Part shown: one piece after another, positions 54,201-63,380 of the stretch
Position numbering within the stretch: the stretch's first letter is position 1
Layout: each line of letters starts with the position of its first letter
Source: CBDCWQ01 sp965223435
GTDB taxonomy: Bacteria > Myxococcota > Kuafuiibacteriia > Kuafuiibacteriales > Kuafuiibacteriaceae
Direction: 5' to 3'
DNA: 64,000 bases
Assembly (NCBI GenBank): GCA_965223435.1
Contig: CBDCWQ010000022.1
Location: 496,001 to 560,000 of the forward strand
The notes under the pieces: generated by a model
Seen by the model: the letters and a program-made list of their open reading frames with translations, nothing else
Databases searched by the model: none
What the model was told of the DNA's origin: nothing
Position numbers and translations under genes: made by a program

Positions 54201-54442
54201 ATGGTCCGGAAGAACAAAGTTTTGCTTACATCGTCCAGATCGAAAACATTTCGGGGGTCATTGGAAGCGTGAATTGGCTATCGGGAAAGCTGTTGCCTGG
54301 TGCAAGCGTTGACGTTGTGCTTCCGTGGGTGCCGAAAGCAGAGGGTATCTCTGTGATCCGAGTTTTCATCTGGGACCGAGTGCTCGGCTCTCCGGTCGAG
54401 GTCCTCTCGCCACCGTTTGTTTTCGGTATTCCCGTTCGATAG
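51260..54442 (+). CDS. Exported protein resembling thaumarchaeal S-layer proteins
   Basis: 1,060 residues from the ATG at 51260; the frame is open to 51194 but that would overlap the divergent gene. Signal peptide (STALTAVVAAFFFLGGRMSY AANA). The mature N-terminus has the pattern of Nitrosopumilus-type S-layer proteins: VIEVVVIDSDIKETD, GEPDVTINGETLRMSQAVDG, NWYGYFADLESVVLADA and LDFGRICG. Long beta-rich repeats follow with DADLNQ/DPALNID-type calcium or fold motifs (ITDPALNIDPTQADSW, VTLEDADLNQSREL). The C-terminus is an Ig-like CARDB-type domain (VQISARLQNDGPEEQSFAYI). A surface-coat or large adhesive role is likely; the archaeal resemblance suggests transfer or a wider unnamed family. Confidence 0.7.
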   Translation: MQHTFSRMSQKECSPLWSNPRGSSTALTAVVAAFFFLGGRMSYAANANLFVSGENSQFDNYMAGAQVIEVVVIDSDIKETDHAQGEPDVTINGETLRMSQAVDGNWYGYFADLESVVLADAMVVAPGTSLDFGRICGPDTNLSAAGQAPLGLLAPAAIAVPGATGGLEDLATLPHVPVCEITADKHMNVLQGFKSLNLSPTVSPGQIGLNPSAWPFIQLYSLHRTANVVVQYSRGGGIQTTTLTFDSVEPFISIEKDRLIYPRGADVQLAITDPALNIDPTQADSWTFATATEEQAGIYYRLFDRLGNQAADKVDNGTVDVRDFFSELELVDRRLIVNRQVVGEQSAVTLRDNNIAAIRSDDLEDAAQYSTDGGKGIVDGVPQEDPVVGALCAPSQPLTFLELGPNSGVFRSFDSNNQSGIRTIMERRPDPDRAHGIVITPRRGSSALVDYAEESETLFIGFTDAALALTGDSGDSGPWPAGQRRDFRLFDNDLNKNSLEDEDLDVFNPRVDSIPVIQVGNPFTLSGTKRASLGPLDLHVEVQPLSQRALLTHFGTELLEVVSGTELQLEHQLVDHLHESLYGSAEFVGLQYLHFDFRSLRRLWPEVEGMDIAVSDGMNSVILASRDRSSWFGLEKIERDALLALEGAEALTIGVTLHLRRPVVLRPGQVLPIVLDIFSFGFVTDDGGSPRFVNDQLARFEAEESGDNTGVFEAEPRYFTLNQLTAFDEQTYTSDPSFIEDRPDVILGAPLRGADALSIRYVDLNAAGVTATISHSEEVSTHSGMVRLDEGVYRAGDAVTVTLEDADLNQSRELFEVFGVVDPEIDDPASGTIGQSGHPTVAPFGSMGILMTVSFDGQLWRSDAACGGTILGADGLAESGFVLIETDKASGVFESEFVVPETFCHGATGEIRSTAGTELRVEYRDFLDKDGTYQVVVARAIVAAQAKIGLSDLRVIDSSGSRLKEARVEEEVQISARLQNDGPEEQSFAYIVQIENISGVIGSVNWLSGKLLPGASVDVVLPWVPKAEGISVIRVFIWDRVLGSPVEVLSPPFVFGIPVR

Positions 54443-54520
54443 GTTGCGAAGAAGCTGCAGCCCGAAAAGGTCTGCTGTCGATGGCGCCGAGCGAGAAGAT
54501 CCGGCCGTATGGCTTTTTGG

Positions 54521-55177
54521 TCAGGACGAAGCGTTTGGGGCTTCGTTGGGGTCGAGCAACAGCGTTCGACCGGTGAGATCATTTTTCCCGCTGACGAAGG
54601 GCCTTAGGCTAGCCCAGATGGCCGGCGGAAGACGTGTCTCGAGGTACTCGAGGGCGAAACCGCGGAGGGGCTCCTGGGTACTGTGAAGCGCTCTTAATGC
54701 CCAATGCAGGGGTCCGGCATCTTCGGTGAGCGCGAGGAGCGCAAATACGTATTCCAAGCGAGCATGGATGTTCTGTCGCGTGCGTTCATCAAGAAATGGA
54801 GAATGATCGTCTTGAGGGCGTATGAGTTGGGTGGGGGCTGTCCATTGGGTGCTGTCAAGCCCGAGTTCGTACTGAACCGCCCGACAGATTTCGTTGGCGT
54901 CGAGGTTGATCGTTTCCGATAGCCTAATTCGTGCAAGGACCTGACTGGCCCAGTACCGGACCGGAAACCGAGAGCTTCTGAGGGCCAGGAGCATGCCTCG
55001 TGCAGCCAGTTCGGCTGAGCCGAACGCAAGAACCGATGCGAGGGTAGGGAGTGTCTCGTACGGTGTGTCCTCCCTCATAAACGCATCGATGAGGGCGCCG
55101 GTAGCCCGAGAGGAGACTTTTCGTAAGGCTCGCTTGGCCTCTTTTTGAGTCCTGGCATCGCGAAGAGCATCCACCAT
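54521..55177 (-). CDS. HEAT-like repeat protein, probably N-terminally truncated
   Basis: 218 residues. Helical repeats of HEAT type: ALIDAFMREDTPYETLPTLA, ELAARGMLLALRSSRFPVRY and LHWALRALHSTQEPLRGFAL. The frame extends upstream to a TGA near 55247 (IPRIAWEVTNEQLDPKWAPL) with no clear start, so a longer protein, perhaps a transporter-HEAT fusion of the type seen in Myxococcota, may have lost its front. Convergent with the S-layer-like gene. Confidence 0.6.
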   Translation of the reverse strand: MVDALRDARTQKEAKRALRKVSSRATGALIDAFMREDTPYETLPTLASVLAFGSAELAARGMLLALRSSRFPVRYWASQVLARIRLSETINLDANEICRAVQYELGLDSTQWTAPTQLIRPQDDHSPFLDERTRQNIHARLEYVFALLALTEDAGPLHWALRALHSTQEPLRGFALEYLETRLPPAIWASLRPFVSGKNDLTGRTLLLDPNEAPNASS

Positions 55178-55249
55178 GAGGGGGGCCCATTTGGGGTCGA
55201 GCTGCTCGTTTGTTACCTCCCACGCTATTCTGGGGATGATTTCTCATCC

Positions 55250-55508
55250 CATTCTGTGCTGACCTGAGACTTGATTCTCACTTTATTTCCGTTGGTGGCT
55301 GACTTGGATTGATGTCCGATCCGGCAAATGAACGAGCCCGCCTGCTCTGCGTGGGGAGTTTCCATTCCGGCTGGCCGATGGGTGTGGGTGCTCCATTGGG
55401 GGAGCTCCGCCGGGGCGAGCCTTTTTGGGGGCTCGCTTTTCCCGGCTCCGCTTGAGGGGGCCAGCCTTTGCCGGTGCGTCTGAGCAGGCCGGTGAGGGAT
55501 GCGACGTG
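55250..55508. other. Left flank of the DDE/AAA transposon
   Basis: Holds GC-rich hairpins (GGGGCGAGCC TTTTTGG GGGCTCG near 55413-55437, terminator-like) but no gene. The transposon end was not located. Confidence 0.4.
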
Positions 55509-56306
55509 TTAAGCGACCTCAGCGATCGCCGTTTCGACGTGTTCGGCGGTGACCATTTTGGCCCGCGCAGCGGCTGCGGCATTCAGTGCGTGATGAGCCA
55601 GCCCATTGACTTTTCGGGGTCGCCCCCCGGTCGCTTGGAAAATCGCGGAGGTGGCAGCGTCATCGAAAAGCGTTACTTCCGCCCCGGCCAATCGAAGCAA
55701 ATGCGTGAGGTAAGCACTCAGCTCGTCGGGCTGAAGACCACCGACGTGATGCCGGACCACAATCCGCTGCGACAAGGACTCGTGTACCGCCATGGAGAGT
55801 CGTCGTCTCAGTTCTGCCTGCCCGACCAGCACCAAGGTCAATCTGTTTTCTGAATCCATCTTGAAGTTGGTGAGAAGTCTGAGCTCCTCAAGGACATCGC
55901 TTCTCAGACTTTGCGCCTCATCTACGACCAGAATCGGTCGAAGTTTAGATTCCAAGCAGAGTCGGGAAACCTCGTCGCGAATACATTTGTAGAGGGCGGC
56001 TCGGCTTCGCTCGGTAGGGAGTCCAAACTCCCAGGCGATGGTCTTGTACAGATCCATCGCATTCCCCGTAGAAAGGGGCACATAAAAGACTCGGTAAAGA
56101 CCTTGATGAAGTCCGCTGGTTACTCTTCGGGTGACGGTGGTTTTGCCGGTCCCCACATCACCGGTGACCAGTCCAATGCCCCGAAGCTCAAAGAGATATT
56201 GAAGTCGGGCTTCAAGGTCCCGGGTCGCAACAGACAAATAGAGGTCATCGACCTCGATTTCGTTGTTAAACACGTGCTTCGTAAGACCAAAATGTTTCCG
56301 GTACAT
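55509..56306 (-). CDS. TniB/ExeA-type AAA ATPase of the transposon
   Basis: 265 residues. Walker A GDVGTGKTTV, Walker B PILVVDEAQ, sensor region LVLVGQAELRRRL and the ExeA/TniB closing helices with RKVNGLAHHALNAAAAARAK. The ATG overlaps the transposase stop (TAATG). In related elements the ATPase selects the target and activates the transposase. Confidence 0.85.
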   Translation of the reverse strand: MYRKHFGLTKHVFNNEIEVDDLYLSVATRDLEARLQYLFELRGIGLVTGDVGTGKTTVTRRVTSGLHQGLYRVFYVPLSTGNAMDLYKTIAWEFGLPTERSRAALYKCIRDEVSRLCLESKLRPILVVDEAQSLRSDVLEELRLLTNFKMDSENRLTLVLVGQAELRRRLSMAVHESLSQRIVVRHHVGGLQPDELSAYLTHLLRLAGAEVTLFDDAATSAIFQATGGRPRKVNGLAHHALNAAAAARAKMVTAEHVETAIAEVA

Positions 56307-57601
56307 TATCGTTCCTCCCCACTGTTCTCCGCCAGCTCTGAGAATTTCACCCCGGGCGTGTTACGTTTTACAAAGCAGTTTTGGTGCAGGTCGACGGGCT
56401 TGGCATCCGCATAGCGCTGCCCCTGGAAGACGACCTGAATCGTTTTGCGGCGATGAGGGTCAAAACGAAGCGTGACCTTTTCTCCCACCAAGATGGCTTC
56501 GACCTCGTAGGCGGTGCCGTCGAGGCTCACGGTCCGGTCGGTCCTGACTTTCCGATGCGCCTCAAACAAAAAGAGGTCATCCAAGTCGAGATGATCCGCG
56601 TACCGGACTTCATCCACCACCTGCGCCCATCGATCTAAAGGGGCTTGTCTTTCCAGACCGCGATGTGGCGCGTGGTGATATTCTCCCTCCACATAGGCCC
56701 AAAAACGACGATTGAGTGCCTCCAGACTCGAAAGCTCTTCTTCACCGAGGCGTACCAACAACTGTGTTCGCACCGTGCGAAACCAGCGTTCGATTTTTCC
56801 CTTGGCTTGAGGATGTCGGACGCGAGCGTGGATCAGTGTGACGCCCAGTTTGGCCATCACCAATTCCAAATGATGAGAGCGATAGGCAGATCCATTGTCC
56901 ACAAACAAGCGTTTGGGAAGACCGCGTCTTAAGATCGCCTGTTTGAGGGTCGGCAGAAAATCGATATTGCCCTCGGAAAAGGCAAAGGCGGCGTAGGGAG
57001 TGACGCGGGTCGCGTCATCGAGGAAGGCGATGAGGTAAGTCTTCTGTTTCTTCCTGCCCTTGGTGAATACGGATGGGCCATGCATGACATCGCTCATCCA
57101 AAAGTCGCCAGCCTTCTCGAAGCTGAAGCGACGACGATCCTTTTCTTCGCCTTCCTCCTTCGCTTTTTTCCGCATTAAACCGTGTCGGCTGAGGAGCCGG
57201 TACACAGTAGATGGAGGCAATTCCACTTGGAGGCCGACGATGTCCACTTTCCTCGCCTCTTCGATGACCAGATTCACGGAATAGTCGGGTCGCTCTTCCT
57301 TGATGGTCAGTAGGACATCTTGGATCGGCCCGGGAATGGCATGAGACGAGCCCTGGTCGGCGCGTGGTTTGGGGAGCAGTCCCTCGAAGCCATGCTTTCG
57401 ATAAAGTTTGAGCCAACTCCGAATAGTTTCTGTCGCCAGTGTGGTTCCTGTTGTGCCTGGGATGTCGTACACCCGCGTGGCTTTCTCCTGCATTCGAGCG
57501 CAGATGCCCTTCGTCCCCGGCGGCAGATGGCTCAAGTCCGCGATCACGCCATACCGAAACAACGCGACCTTCTGTCTTTGCTCTTCATAGTCATCATTCA
57601 T
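56306..57601 (-). CDS. DDE integrase-type transposase
   Basis: 431 residues from the ATG at 57601, fixed by a strong AAGGAGG 9 bases upstream; the open frame runs further but without such a site. N-terminal helix-turn-helix (TTGTTLATETIRSWLKLY). The rve domain shows SDVMHGPSVF, LFVDNGSAYRS and KIERWFRTVRTQL for the D-D-E triad. The C-terminal beta-barrel reads VRTDRTVSLDGTAYEVEAIL. Intact. Confidence 0.88.
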   Translation of the reverse strand: MNDDYEEQRQKVALFRYGVIADLSHLPPGTKGICARMQEKATRVYDIPGTTGTTLATETIRSWLKLYRKHGFEGLLPKPRADQGSSHAIPGPIQDVLLTIKEERPDYSVNLVIEEARKVDIVGLQVELPPSTVYRLLSRHGLMRKKAKEEGEEKDRRRFSFEKAGDFWMSDVMHGPSVFTKGRKKQKTYLIAFLDDATRVTPYAAFAFSEGNIDFLPTLKQAILRRGLPKRLFVDNGSAYRSHHLELVMAKLGVTLIHARVRHPQAKGKIERWFRTVRTQLLVRLGEEELSSLEALNRRFWAYVEGEYHHAPHRGLERQAPLDRWAQVVDEVRYADHLDLDDLFLFEAHRKVRTDRTVSLDGTAYEVEAILVGEKVTLRFDPHRRKTIQVVFQGQRYADAKPVDLHQNCFVKRNTPGVKFSELAENSGEER

Positions 57602-57648
57602 CGAAAAAGACCTCCTTAAAAGTGTGGCGGCGCACACTTTCTGAAGAG

Positions 57649-58299
57649 CTACGTCTTTTTCCGCAGGCACACCGGCCCCATCGATTGTTGGGGACCATCG
57701 CGCACCCGCAAAGTAGAGCCCCACCGGGGGGAGAAACCGAGTGGAGAAGGAAGATGGCGTAGAAGTCCGTCAAGCACCGCGCGGAGACGAGACAAGACAC
57801 CGGGCTCCCGACCCTGGACCTGGCGAAACGCAAAAAGAGTGGGCGTTGTCCCAGCGAGCGATTCCGGAAAAAGACCTCGGGCGAGGGTCAGCGCTTGCCG
57901 GACATGATTCACGCGACGCCGGAGCCACCGTACCGCGCCCGGAAGCTCGATTTCGGACCGAAGCGTTTCAGACGCCGACTCGACACTCTTTCCGCTTTCG
58001 GCAGCCGCCACCACCGACTCCAACTCGACCAGCGTGCCCCGAAGTCGGGAGGCCAAACAGTCCGGCAGAAGACTGAGCGTGACCCGCCCTTTTCTGCAGT
58101 AAAATCGGGCCACTCGAGCGCCTTCGGGCGTCTTCTGGGCGGAGGTGCCATGCCTGGCGAAACCGCATCCGCCTCGGGGATGAAGCGGACAGCGCGGAAG
58201 CGTTGCCTTCTCCCAGACCTTCTCGCTAACATATCGCTCGTAACCAGTGCATTGAGAGGCATCCTCGAAAACTCTTAGCGCGATGGGCTCCGGCGCCAT
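57649..58299 (-). CDS. Zinc-binding accessory protein of the transposon
   Basis: 216 residues. The N-terminal third has CPLHPRGGCGFARHGTSAQK and ARFYCRKGRVTLSLLPDCLA, a Cys/His cluster of zinc-ribbon type. The rest is helical. It is the first gene of the operon and in this transposon family keeps company with the transposase; function unknown. The last ~35 residues may be non-native. Confidence 0.6.
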   Translation of the reverse strand: MAPEPIALRVFEDASQCTGYERYVSEKVWEKATLPRCPLHPRGGCGFARHGTSAQKTPEGARVARFYCRKGRVTLSLLPDCLASRLRGTLVELESVVAAAESGKSVESASETLRSEIELPGAVRWLRRRVNHVRQALTLARGLFPESLAGTTPTLFAFRQVQGREPGVLSRLRAVLDGLLRHLPSPLGFSPRWGSTLRVRDGPQQSMGPVCLRKKT

Positions 58300-58538
58300 C
58301 TGAGACCCAACAGTCTACCGGCTTCGAAGGTGCATGTGGAGCGACGAGATGCCTGGGTAGCTGGGCTCAGATGGGTTGCGCGAGGCCAGGTTTGCAAGCC
58401 TGAGTGGGTGTCGTCGGTCCACGCGTCGGATTCCCGGTTTTCTACTTTGTGCCTGGCTGAGGTCAAGGCCGTGTGGATCTGGCGGTGGTTTGCCGGTCGT
58501 GGTGCTTTGCGAAGATTCGGTCGGCTCAGGATGGGAGA
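58300..58538. other. Gap between two transposons
   Basis: No gene or repeat recognised; probably carries the right end of the DDE/AAA transposon and the left end of the IS66 element. Confidence 0.4.
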
Positions 58539-60632
58539 CTACGACGTTTCTTTCGGTTTGCGACAACTCCAAGCGAGGGGTGTATAACGTTCCGGATACT
58601 TGGCAACTAACCCAGGATCCGTTTTCATGACATCAACAAGGTACGCGTGAACCGGAACTCTGGCCGCAACCGAAGTTTGTACAATAGTGCGTAGTATATC
58701 AAGGACAATGCGTCCCTCTGTCGTCCTGCGAAAGAGGGAACTTTTCTCAATCAGTTTCTCGATTCGGAGGAGGCGTTCTCGAAGGTTGTTCGTTGCCTCG
58801 AGCCTTGGGTTGCGAAGATACGCGGTAAGTTTTTCAAAGTGCTTGATGATGTACCTTGCAGCCGTCCCGAGGGGTGTCGCCTTGGACCAAATGGTTGCGA
58901 TCTGTTGTGCGAGCACCTTCATATGTTCCCAGACTTCCCGACTATCATTGCTTCTTACTGCGGAAACATTATCGTAATTGCGGCCGTAAAGGTCGAGCAA
59001 ATGCTCGTGCAAAGCGAGCTCCCTGAAAAGATGGAGCATATAGGCTGCGTGTGTGGGGTCGTGATCTTCGTATTGAGCAAAGGGGCGTCTGGCATGAGCA
59101 GAGCATCCAGCATAGTCGATGTCGAAGTTTTCGGTGAATTTCTTCTCTCTAACGAAGTTCGAGCTGCTGAGGTCAGCTTGTACGGTGAGTTGACGCGCAT
59201 CGGGGTTCCTTATTTCGAAAAGCATAGCCAGCAGGTCTCCGAAACTTCCGAAGTGGGTTCGGTAGAACGTGATCATACTTTCCGGGCGCTCAGGGTCAGT
59301 TCGACCCGTCGCGACCGTAACATGCAGTCCCTCTTTTGAATTTTTTCCGTCGCGCTTCATCGATTCGAACGCAAGCATCCGGCCGACCAGAACACAAAGG
59401 GATGGCTCCGTGAGTGGTCTGCGCTTAGCGGCTCGGTCGCCCTCTGCTCTGTGTTCGAGAATTCTATCCCTGTCTTTCATGCATTCGGCATAACTGTTTT
59501 CGGCATCCTCTGTTGTGCGATAACCTGCCCATGGAGGCGATGTTCCCCTTCCGCCCTTTCGCTTCGAAAAGTACGATGAAACCTCAAGTACGCGGCATGA
59601 AGTGTCGTCGCCCGCCAGAATTTCGCAGTCCGCAAGTTGTTTGGCGAGTTCCAAATAGATCGGAACAAAACGCTTAGCAATATAATGGGCCATGCGACCC
59701 AGGCCTCCAGCCGTGAACCGTTTCGCATTCGTCGTCAGCATCCGGGCAAGTCGGTTGAGAGGCGTTGCGTACTGGGCAATCATCACAGCCAATGTCGCCA
59801 GTGCCTGCCAGGTTGCGGCATAACGCGGCGGACCGATGTCAGCCGTTGAGGCAGAAACGACTTTACGGTCACCGCTCTTTGTAACTACGATCTTCTTCTC
59901 TATCTCGAGTTCGACCCGAGTGACCGCCACAGAGAAATCGTAGCGCACCCGGGACTCGTTGATTGTGTCTATTACGCGCTCCGCATCGCCATTCGGCAGA
60001 AATTCAACCGGTAGGGTGCGTTGTTCAACACTCGGTGACACGAGGCTGGTGTTCATCAGCGTTTCGGTAGACGATTTCAACGCAGGCTCGTCTTCGCCGC
60101 CGACCTCTAAGTGCTCGATGAGAGCAGTGGCCTCGGACTTCGATTCAGCCTTTTCTTCATCGGAAAGCTCGATCTCCTCGACCGGTACGCCCGATTTTAA
60201 CGCGCTCACGATTTCCGTACTTGGCCATTCTTCAGCGAGATTAGACAATTTTTTCTTCAGTTTCTTGGCATTGGACATGTGCTTTCTCCTGAGTGCTTTG
60301 TGGCGTTCCGCCAACGCCTCGGCACGGTCATGCAATTGCAAAAGCCGCTCCCGTTTACTCAACGCATCAGGCTTAGGCGTCGACTTGACCCCCTTGAGAG
60401 GGTCCCCGCTCGGACGTTTTTCACTCGACGGAACGATTCCCAACGCACGCCCGAGCTCTCGTGAATACCGGCTATACTTTCTCTGGGACCCGCAACCCGA
60501 AATCAGATCCTTCAAAACCGTACTCAGGAACCGTTGCAGGGCCGCAGGCGCTGTCTCTACGGTGCGGCCAAGCCACTCAATAGCCACCTTACGCTGAGCA
60601 TCACTGAGCTTGCCGACGTCACCAAGCTCCAT
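58539..60632 (-). CDS. tnpC: IS66 transposase TnpC
   Basis: 697 residues from the ATG at 60632 (the open frame extends to 60845, but inside tn`pB). N-terminal helical region with coiled coil, CHC-type region absent. Catalytic part: CEILAGDDTSCRVLEV (first Asp), ARQLTVQADLSSSNF (second) and NPRLEATNNLRERLLRIEKL (Glu region). The C-terminal end LDILRTIVQTSVAARVPVHA is complete. Longer than typical IS66 TnpC (~500), because of an acidic insert at ~130-200 (IELSDEEKAESKSEATALIE). Confidence 0.88.
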   Translation of the reverse strand: MELGDVGKLSDAQRKVAIEWLGRTVETAPAALQRFLSTVLKDLISGCGSQRKYSRYSRELGRALGIVPSSEKRPSGDPLKGVKSTPKPDALSKRERLLQLHDRAEALAERHKALRRKHMSNAKKLKKKLSNLAEEWPSTEIVSALKSGVPVEEIELSDEEKAESKSEATALIEHLEVGGEDEPALKSSTETLMNTSLVSPSVEQRTLPVEFLPNGDAERVIDTINESRVRYDFSVAVTRVELEIEKKIVVTKSGDRKVVSASTADIGPPRYAATWQALATLAVMIAQYATPLNRLARMLTTNAKRFTAGGLGRMAHYIAKRFVPIYLELAKQLADCEILAGDDTSCRVLEVSSYFSKRKGGRGTSPPWAGYRTTEDAENSYAECMKDRDRILEHRAEGDRAAKRRPLTEPSLCVLVGRMLAFESMKRDGKNSKEGLHVTVATGRTDPERPESMITFYRTHFGSFGDLLAMLFEIRNPDARQLTVQADLSSSNFVREKKFTENFDIDYAGCSAHARRPFAQYEDHDPTHAAYMLHLFRELALHEHLLDLYGRNYDNVSAVRSNDSREVWEHMKVLAQQIATIWSKATPLGTAARYIIKHFEKLTAYLRNPRLEATNNLRERLLRIEKLIEKSSLFRRTTEGRIVLDILRTIVQTSVAARVPVHAYLVDVMKTDPGLVAKYPERYTPLAWSCRKPKETS

Positions 60633-60639
60633 CGCAAGC

Positions 60640-61050
60640 TTAAGATCGTGCCGGGATCTCCGTGTCAACGCCTTTTTTTTGGAACGCCGAATGCTCCTTC
60701 TCGCTGGGCAAGCACCTGCGGGCACGCTTGTGAACTGTGAAAGTCGCGCCCTCAAGAAGCAGCGACAGCTCCGCCGTCGATATTGATGGTCGTGAAGGCT
60801 CCTCCGCGAAACGCAGTAGAGTGCGGAGGCGACCTCCTCCTTCAAAACGTCGACTCACCAAGTACAGGCCCACGCTGTCTCCCACGATAGCTCGAAGCTG
60901 TGTATGGTCTTTCTTCACAAACAGTACGCAGTCGCCAAGATATGGATCTGCGCCTAGGCGATAGGATTCACCGAGAAGACCGTTCATCTGCTTACGAAAG
61001 TCCACCCGGTGCTGCGCCATGAAGACGCGACGAATCGTAACCGGAATCAT
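60640..61050 (-). CDS. tnpB: IS66 accessory protein TnpB
   Basis: 136 residues with the family blocks VDFRKQMNGLLGESYRLGAD, CVLFVKKDHTQLRAIVGDS and GLYLVSRRFEGGGRL. Its start overlaps the tnpA stop (TAGTATG). Required together with TnpC for IS66 transposition. It ends 8 bp before the tnpC start. Confidence 0.88.
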   Translation of the reverse strand: MIPVTIRRVFMAQHRVDFRKQMNGLLGESYRLGADPYLGDCVLFVKKDHTQLRAIVGDSVGLYLVSRRFEGGGRLRTLLRFAEEPSRPSISTAELSLLLEGATFTVHKRARRCLPSEKEHSAFQKKGVDTEIPARS

Positions 61051-61051
61051 A

Positions 61052-61471
61052 CTACGCGAACCGTTCGTCGATCCGTCGAAGCGTAACCGACCAGCCGTAG
61101 AGTCGAAGCTCTAACAGATCGGTCCTTCCTTTCTCGACCGGAATTTCGTCGCTGCGGTCCAAGGAGAATATACGCGCATCGTTCTGAACGCCCTTCGAAT
61201 CAAGCGCCCCTTCTTCATCTTGCTTTTCCCACACATCGAGCTGCTGCGATGACACACTACAAACACGCCGGACCTTTGTCCGGCCTGCACCCTGTCGAAT
61301 CGCTTGCACGACCGATCTTCGAAGTTCGTCTGGAATTCGCGTCCGGGGACGATGCGTGTTCCGAAACGCCGCGAACTGTTCTCGCAGCGCTTGCAAATAG
61401 TCTTCAACATCTGGACGACCCTTGGACCGGCGAGCTGGCCCCTCCGAATAACGTGATGATTCTTTTCTCAT
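61052..61471 (-). CDS. tnpA: IS66 accessory protein TnpA
   Basis: 139 residues. Residues 40-100 contain the helix-turn-helix of IS66 TnpA proteins (IPDELRRSVVQAIRQGAGRT then VRRVCSVSSQQLDVWE). The first gene of the element. Confidence 0.75.
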   Translation of the reverse strand: MRKESSRYSEGPARRSKGRPDVEDYLQALREQFAAFRNTHRPRTRIPDELRRSVVQAIRQGAGRTKVRRVCSVSSQQLDVWEKQDEEGALDSKGVQNDARIFSLDRSDEIPVEKGRTDLLELRLYGWSVTLRRIDERFA

Positions 61472-61945
61472 TGCTCTCTGCCTCCTTGCCGGCGGTCACG
61501 CCGTGCGAGGCAAATATGGCGCCGGTCATCAGGCTTGTCGTGGGCCCGTCTATGCACTGCTTACCCACTCCCCACGGTCTACGACCCTTGGGTGCGATTC
61601 CGACGAGTTTGACACCCTTTGCTCGAGCCGCGTCGACCTTTCCGGGCTGTGACCACCTCAGTCGTATTTCAAACTGAAAAGAAGTGAATCGTGGCGTCTA
61701 TCGCCGTTCCTTTGCTTCCCGGGCCCGTACTCCGCGAAAACTCGATCGTGACAAAAAGGGCTACAAAAAATGGAAGCCCTTCTTTTGGTCGCATGCAATG
61801 GAAGGCGCTGTCGGTTTCTTGATTTGGGGCTGATCCAACTCTCACCGTTCATTCGGCACGAAACGATGCCGATCCGAAACTTTGGTTGGCAGTACCCGGA
61901 GACGGTTTCTTCGAATGGTGCCAAACCTAGGCGGCTCGACGGTAG
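61472..61945. other. IS66 flank, nothing further recognised
   Basis: Likely contains the right terminal repeat of the IS66 element. No convincing gene on either strand. Confidence 0.35.
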
Positions 61946-63003
61946 TCATGGTGGAGGCCACCGAGGACAGGCCGACCAACAATTTTGGTTCTGTTTGACA
62001 TCTTGGAGTTCCGGGTAGGGTACAGGAATTGCGTCGGTGGCTTGCGAAGGTCTCGCCCTGTTGTAGTATTCAAGATATTCGTGAATCACTCGGCGGATGT
62101 GCGCGTCGTTCAAGAAAATGAAGTGGTTCAATGCTTCTCTTCGTAGAGTGCGATTGAATCTCTCAAGCCGCGCGTTCGTATTTGGCGCGCCGTACGGAAT
62201 AGGGATGCCTCGGATACTCATAGCTTCGGACAGCCATTGATCAAGATGCGACCGGAATGGCCGTCGATGTCCAAGCCCTTGACCATGTGTCCGCAACTGG
62301 CCAAAGATGCCATCGTTGTCGTGTATGAAAAACTTGGGTGTGCTTCCGAATGGGGTGGCCTCTCGAATCTGTTGCTTGACCCAGGCGAGAGATGGATTCG
62401 TGGTGACATTGGAGTGGATGATGCGCCGTGACCTCAGTTCCATGACAACAAAGATGTATACGACGTTGAAAAAGGCTGTGTGTTGGGTGAGGAAGTCGCA
62501 TGCGAAGGTGTCTTTCCCGTGATTTTTGATGAATGTTTTCCAAGTTTGGCTAGGGCTGGGGCTGGAAGTGCGCACCATGTACTTCCTGATCGTGCTCGTC
62601 GAATGCCGTATGCCAAATTTGATGGACAGTTCGAGGGCGATTTTGTCCTCGCCCCATTCCGGATGCTCGAAGCTCATTCGACGGATGAACTTTAGGTGAA
62701 GCGCGGGTATCGTAGGTCGTCCAAGGGGCCTGGATTTTCTCCCCCAGAAGAGCCGGAATCCCTTCCGATGCCATGCGATGACCGTCTCAAGTTTGACGAT
62801 GACCAATGTCGCCTTCCATCGCTTCCAACGCCTCGCGACCAGCAGCCAGAACACTCGGTCCGTGTTTCGAACTCTGGTCTTTGGCATGTACGGATGTAGA
62901 CGGTGAGCTGCTGCCGTAGGGCAAGATTCTCGAGAATGAGATCACTTCTGGACCTGAGGGCAGTCCGTGGGACCGTGAGAAGAAGGGCGAGCCAAGAAAA
63001 CAT
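61946..63003 (-). pseudogene. Integrase-type transposase with one frameshift
   Basis: The N-terminal piece (from ATG 63003) reads DLILENLALRQQLTVYIRTC, and the sequence resumes one frame over near 62885 with KTRVRNTDRVFWLLVARRWK, then VIAWHRKGFRLFW. The catalytic core (DTFACDFLTQHT, FFIHDNDGIFGQ, NARLERFNRTLRREALNHF) is complete. The family is the IS3/IS481-like group of solitary rve transposases. A single indel near 62890 separates the start from the core, so it is probably inactive. Confidence 0.75.
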
Positions 63004-63380
63004 AGGACCATCGTACGCCGTCGAGAATGACAGTGATTTCGATAGTTTTGGACTTATCGCGGACTATGGGTGCTTAAGCGCACACAACAGGTAGGGCCGA
63101 GGGGAATTTTCCTAGCGGTGTGCGCGATTTCTCAAGGGTCTGCGCCCGCGCGATGCTCGAACTCGCGGGCGATAAAGACTGTTTCACCCGCGGAAGGCAG
63201 ACGGGTGCCCGCCGAAGTTCGAGTTCGGAAATGGAAGGGCCAACGATTGAGTGGGGGGGTTGGCGCTCAGTTCCATTCGGGCGGCCCCCCGGGCGGGTGA
63301 GAGGACGGGCCTTTTCGTGGTTAGGTCGACCGCGTCGAGAATCTTTTCGGATCACCGGGGATCGATTTCCCAAACAAGCT

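Larger units (their letters stand above)
55509..58299 (-). mobile_element. Three-gene DDE transposase/AAA transposon
   Basis: Zinc-binding accessory, DDE integrase-type transposase and AAA ATPase lie in one leftward operon, the arrangement of TniA/TniB- or IS481-like two-component transposons. Terminal repeats were not identified. Confidence 0.65.
58539..61471 (-). mobile_element. IS66-family element, complete gene set
   Basis: tnpA, tnpB and tnpC lie in order on the minus strand with the family's usual overlaps and no frameshift. The outer ends are not resolved; the flank 61472-61945 holds only scattered short frames. Confidence 0.85.
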
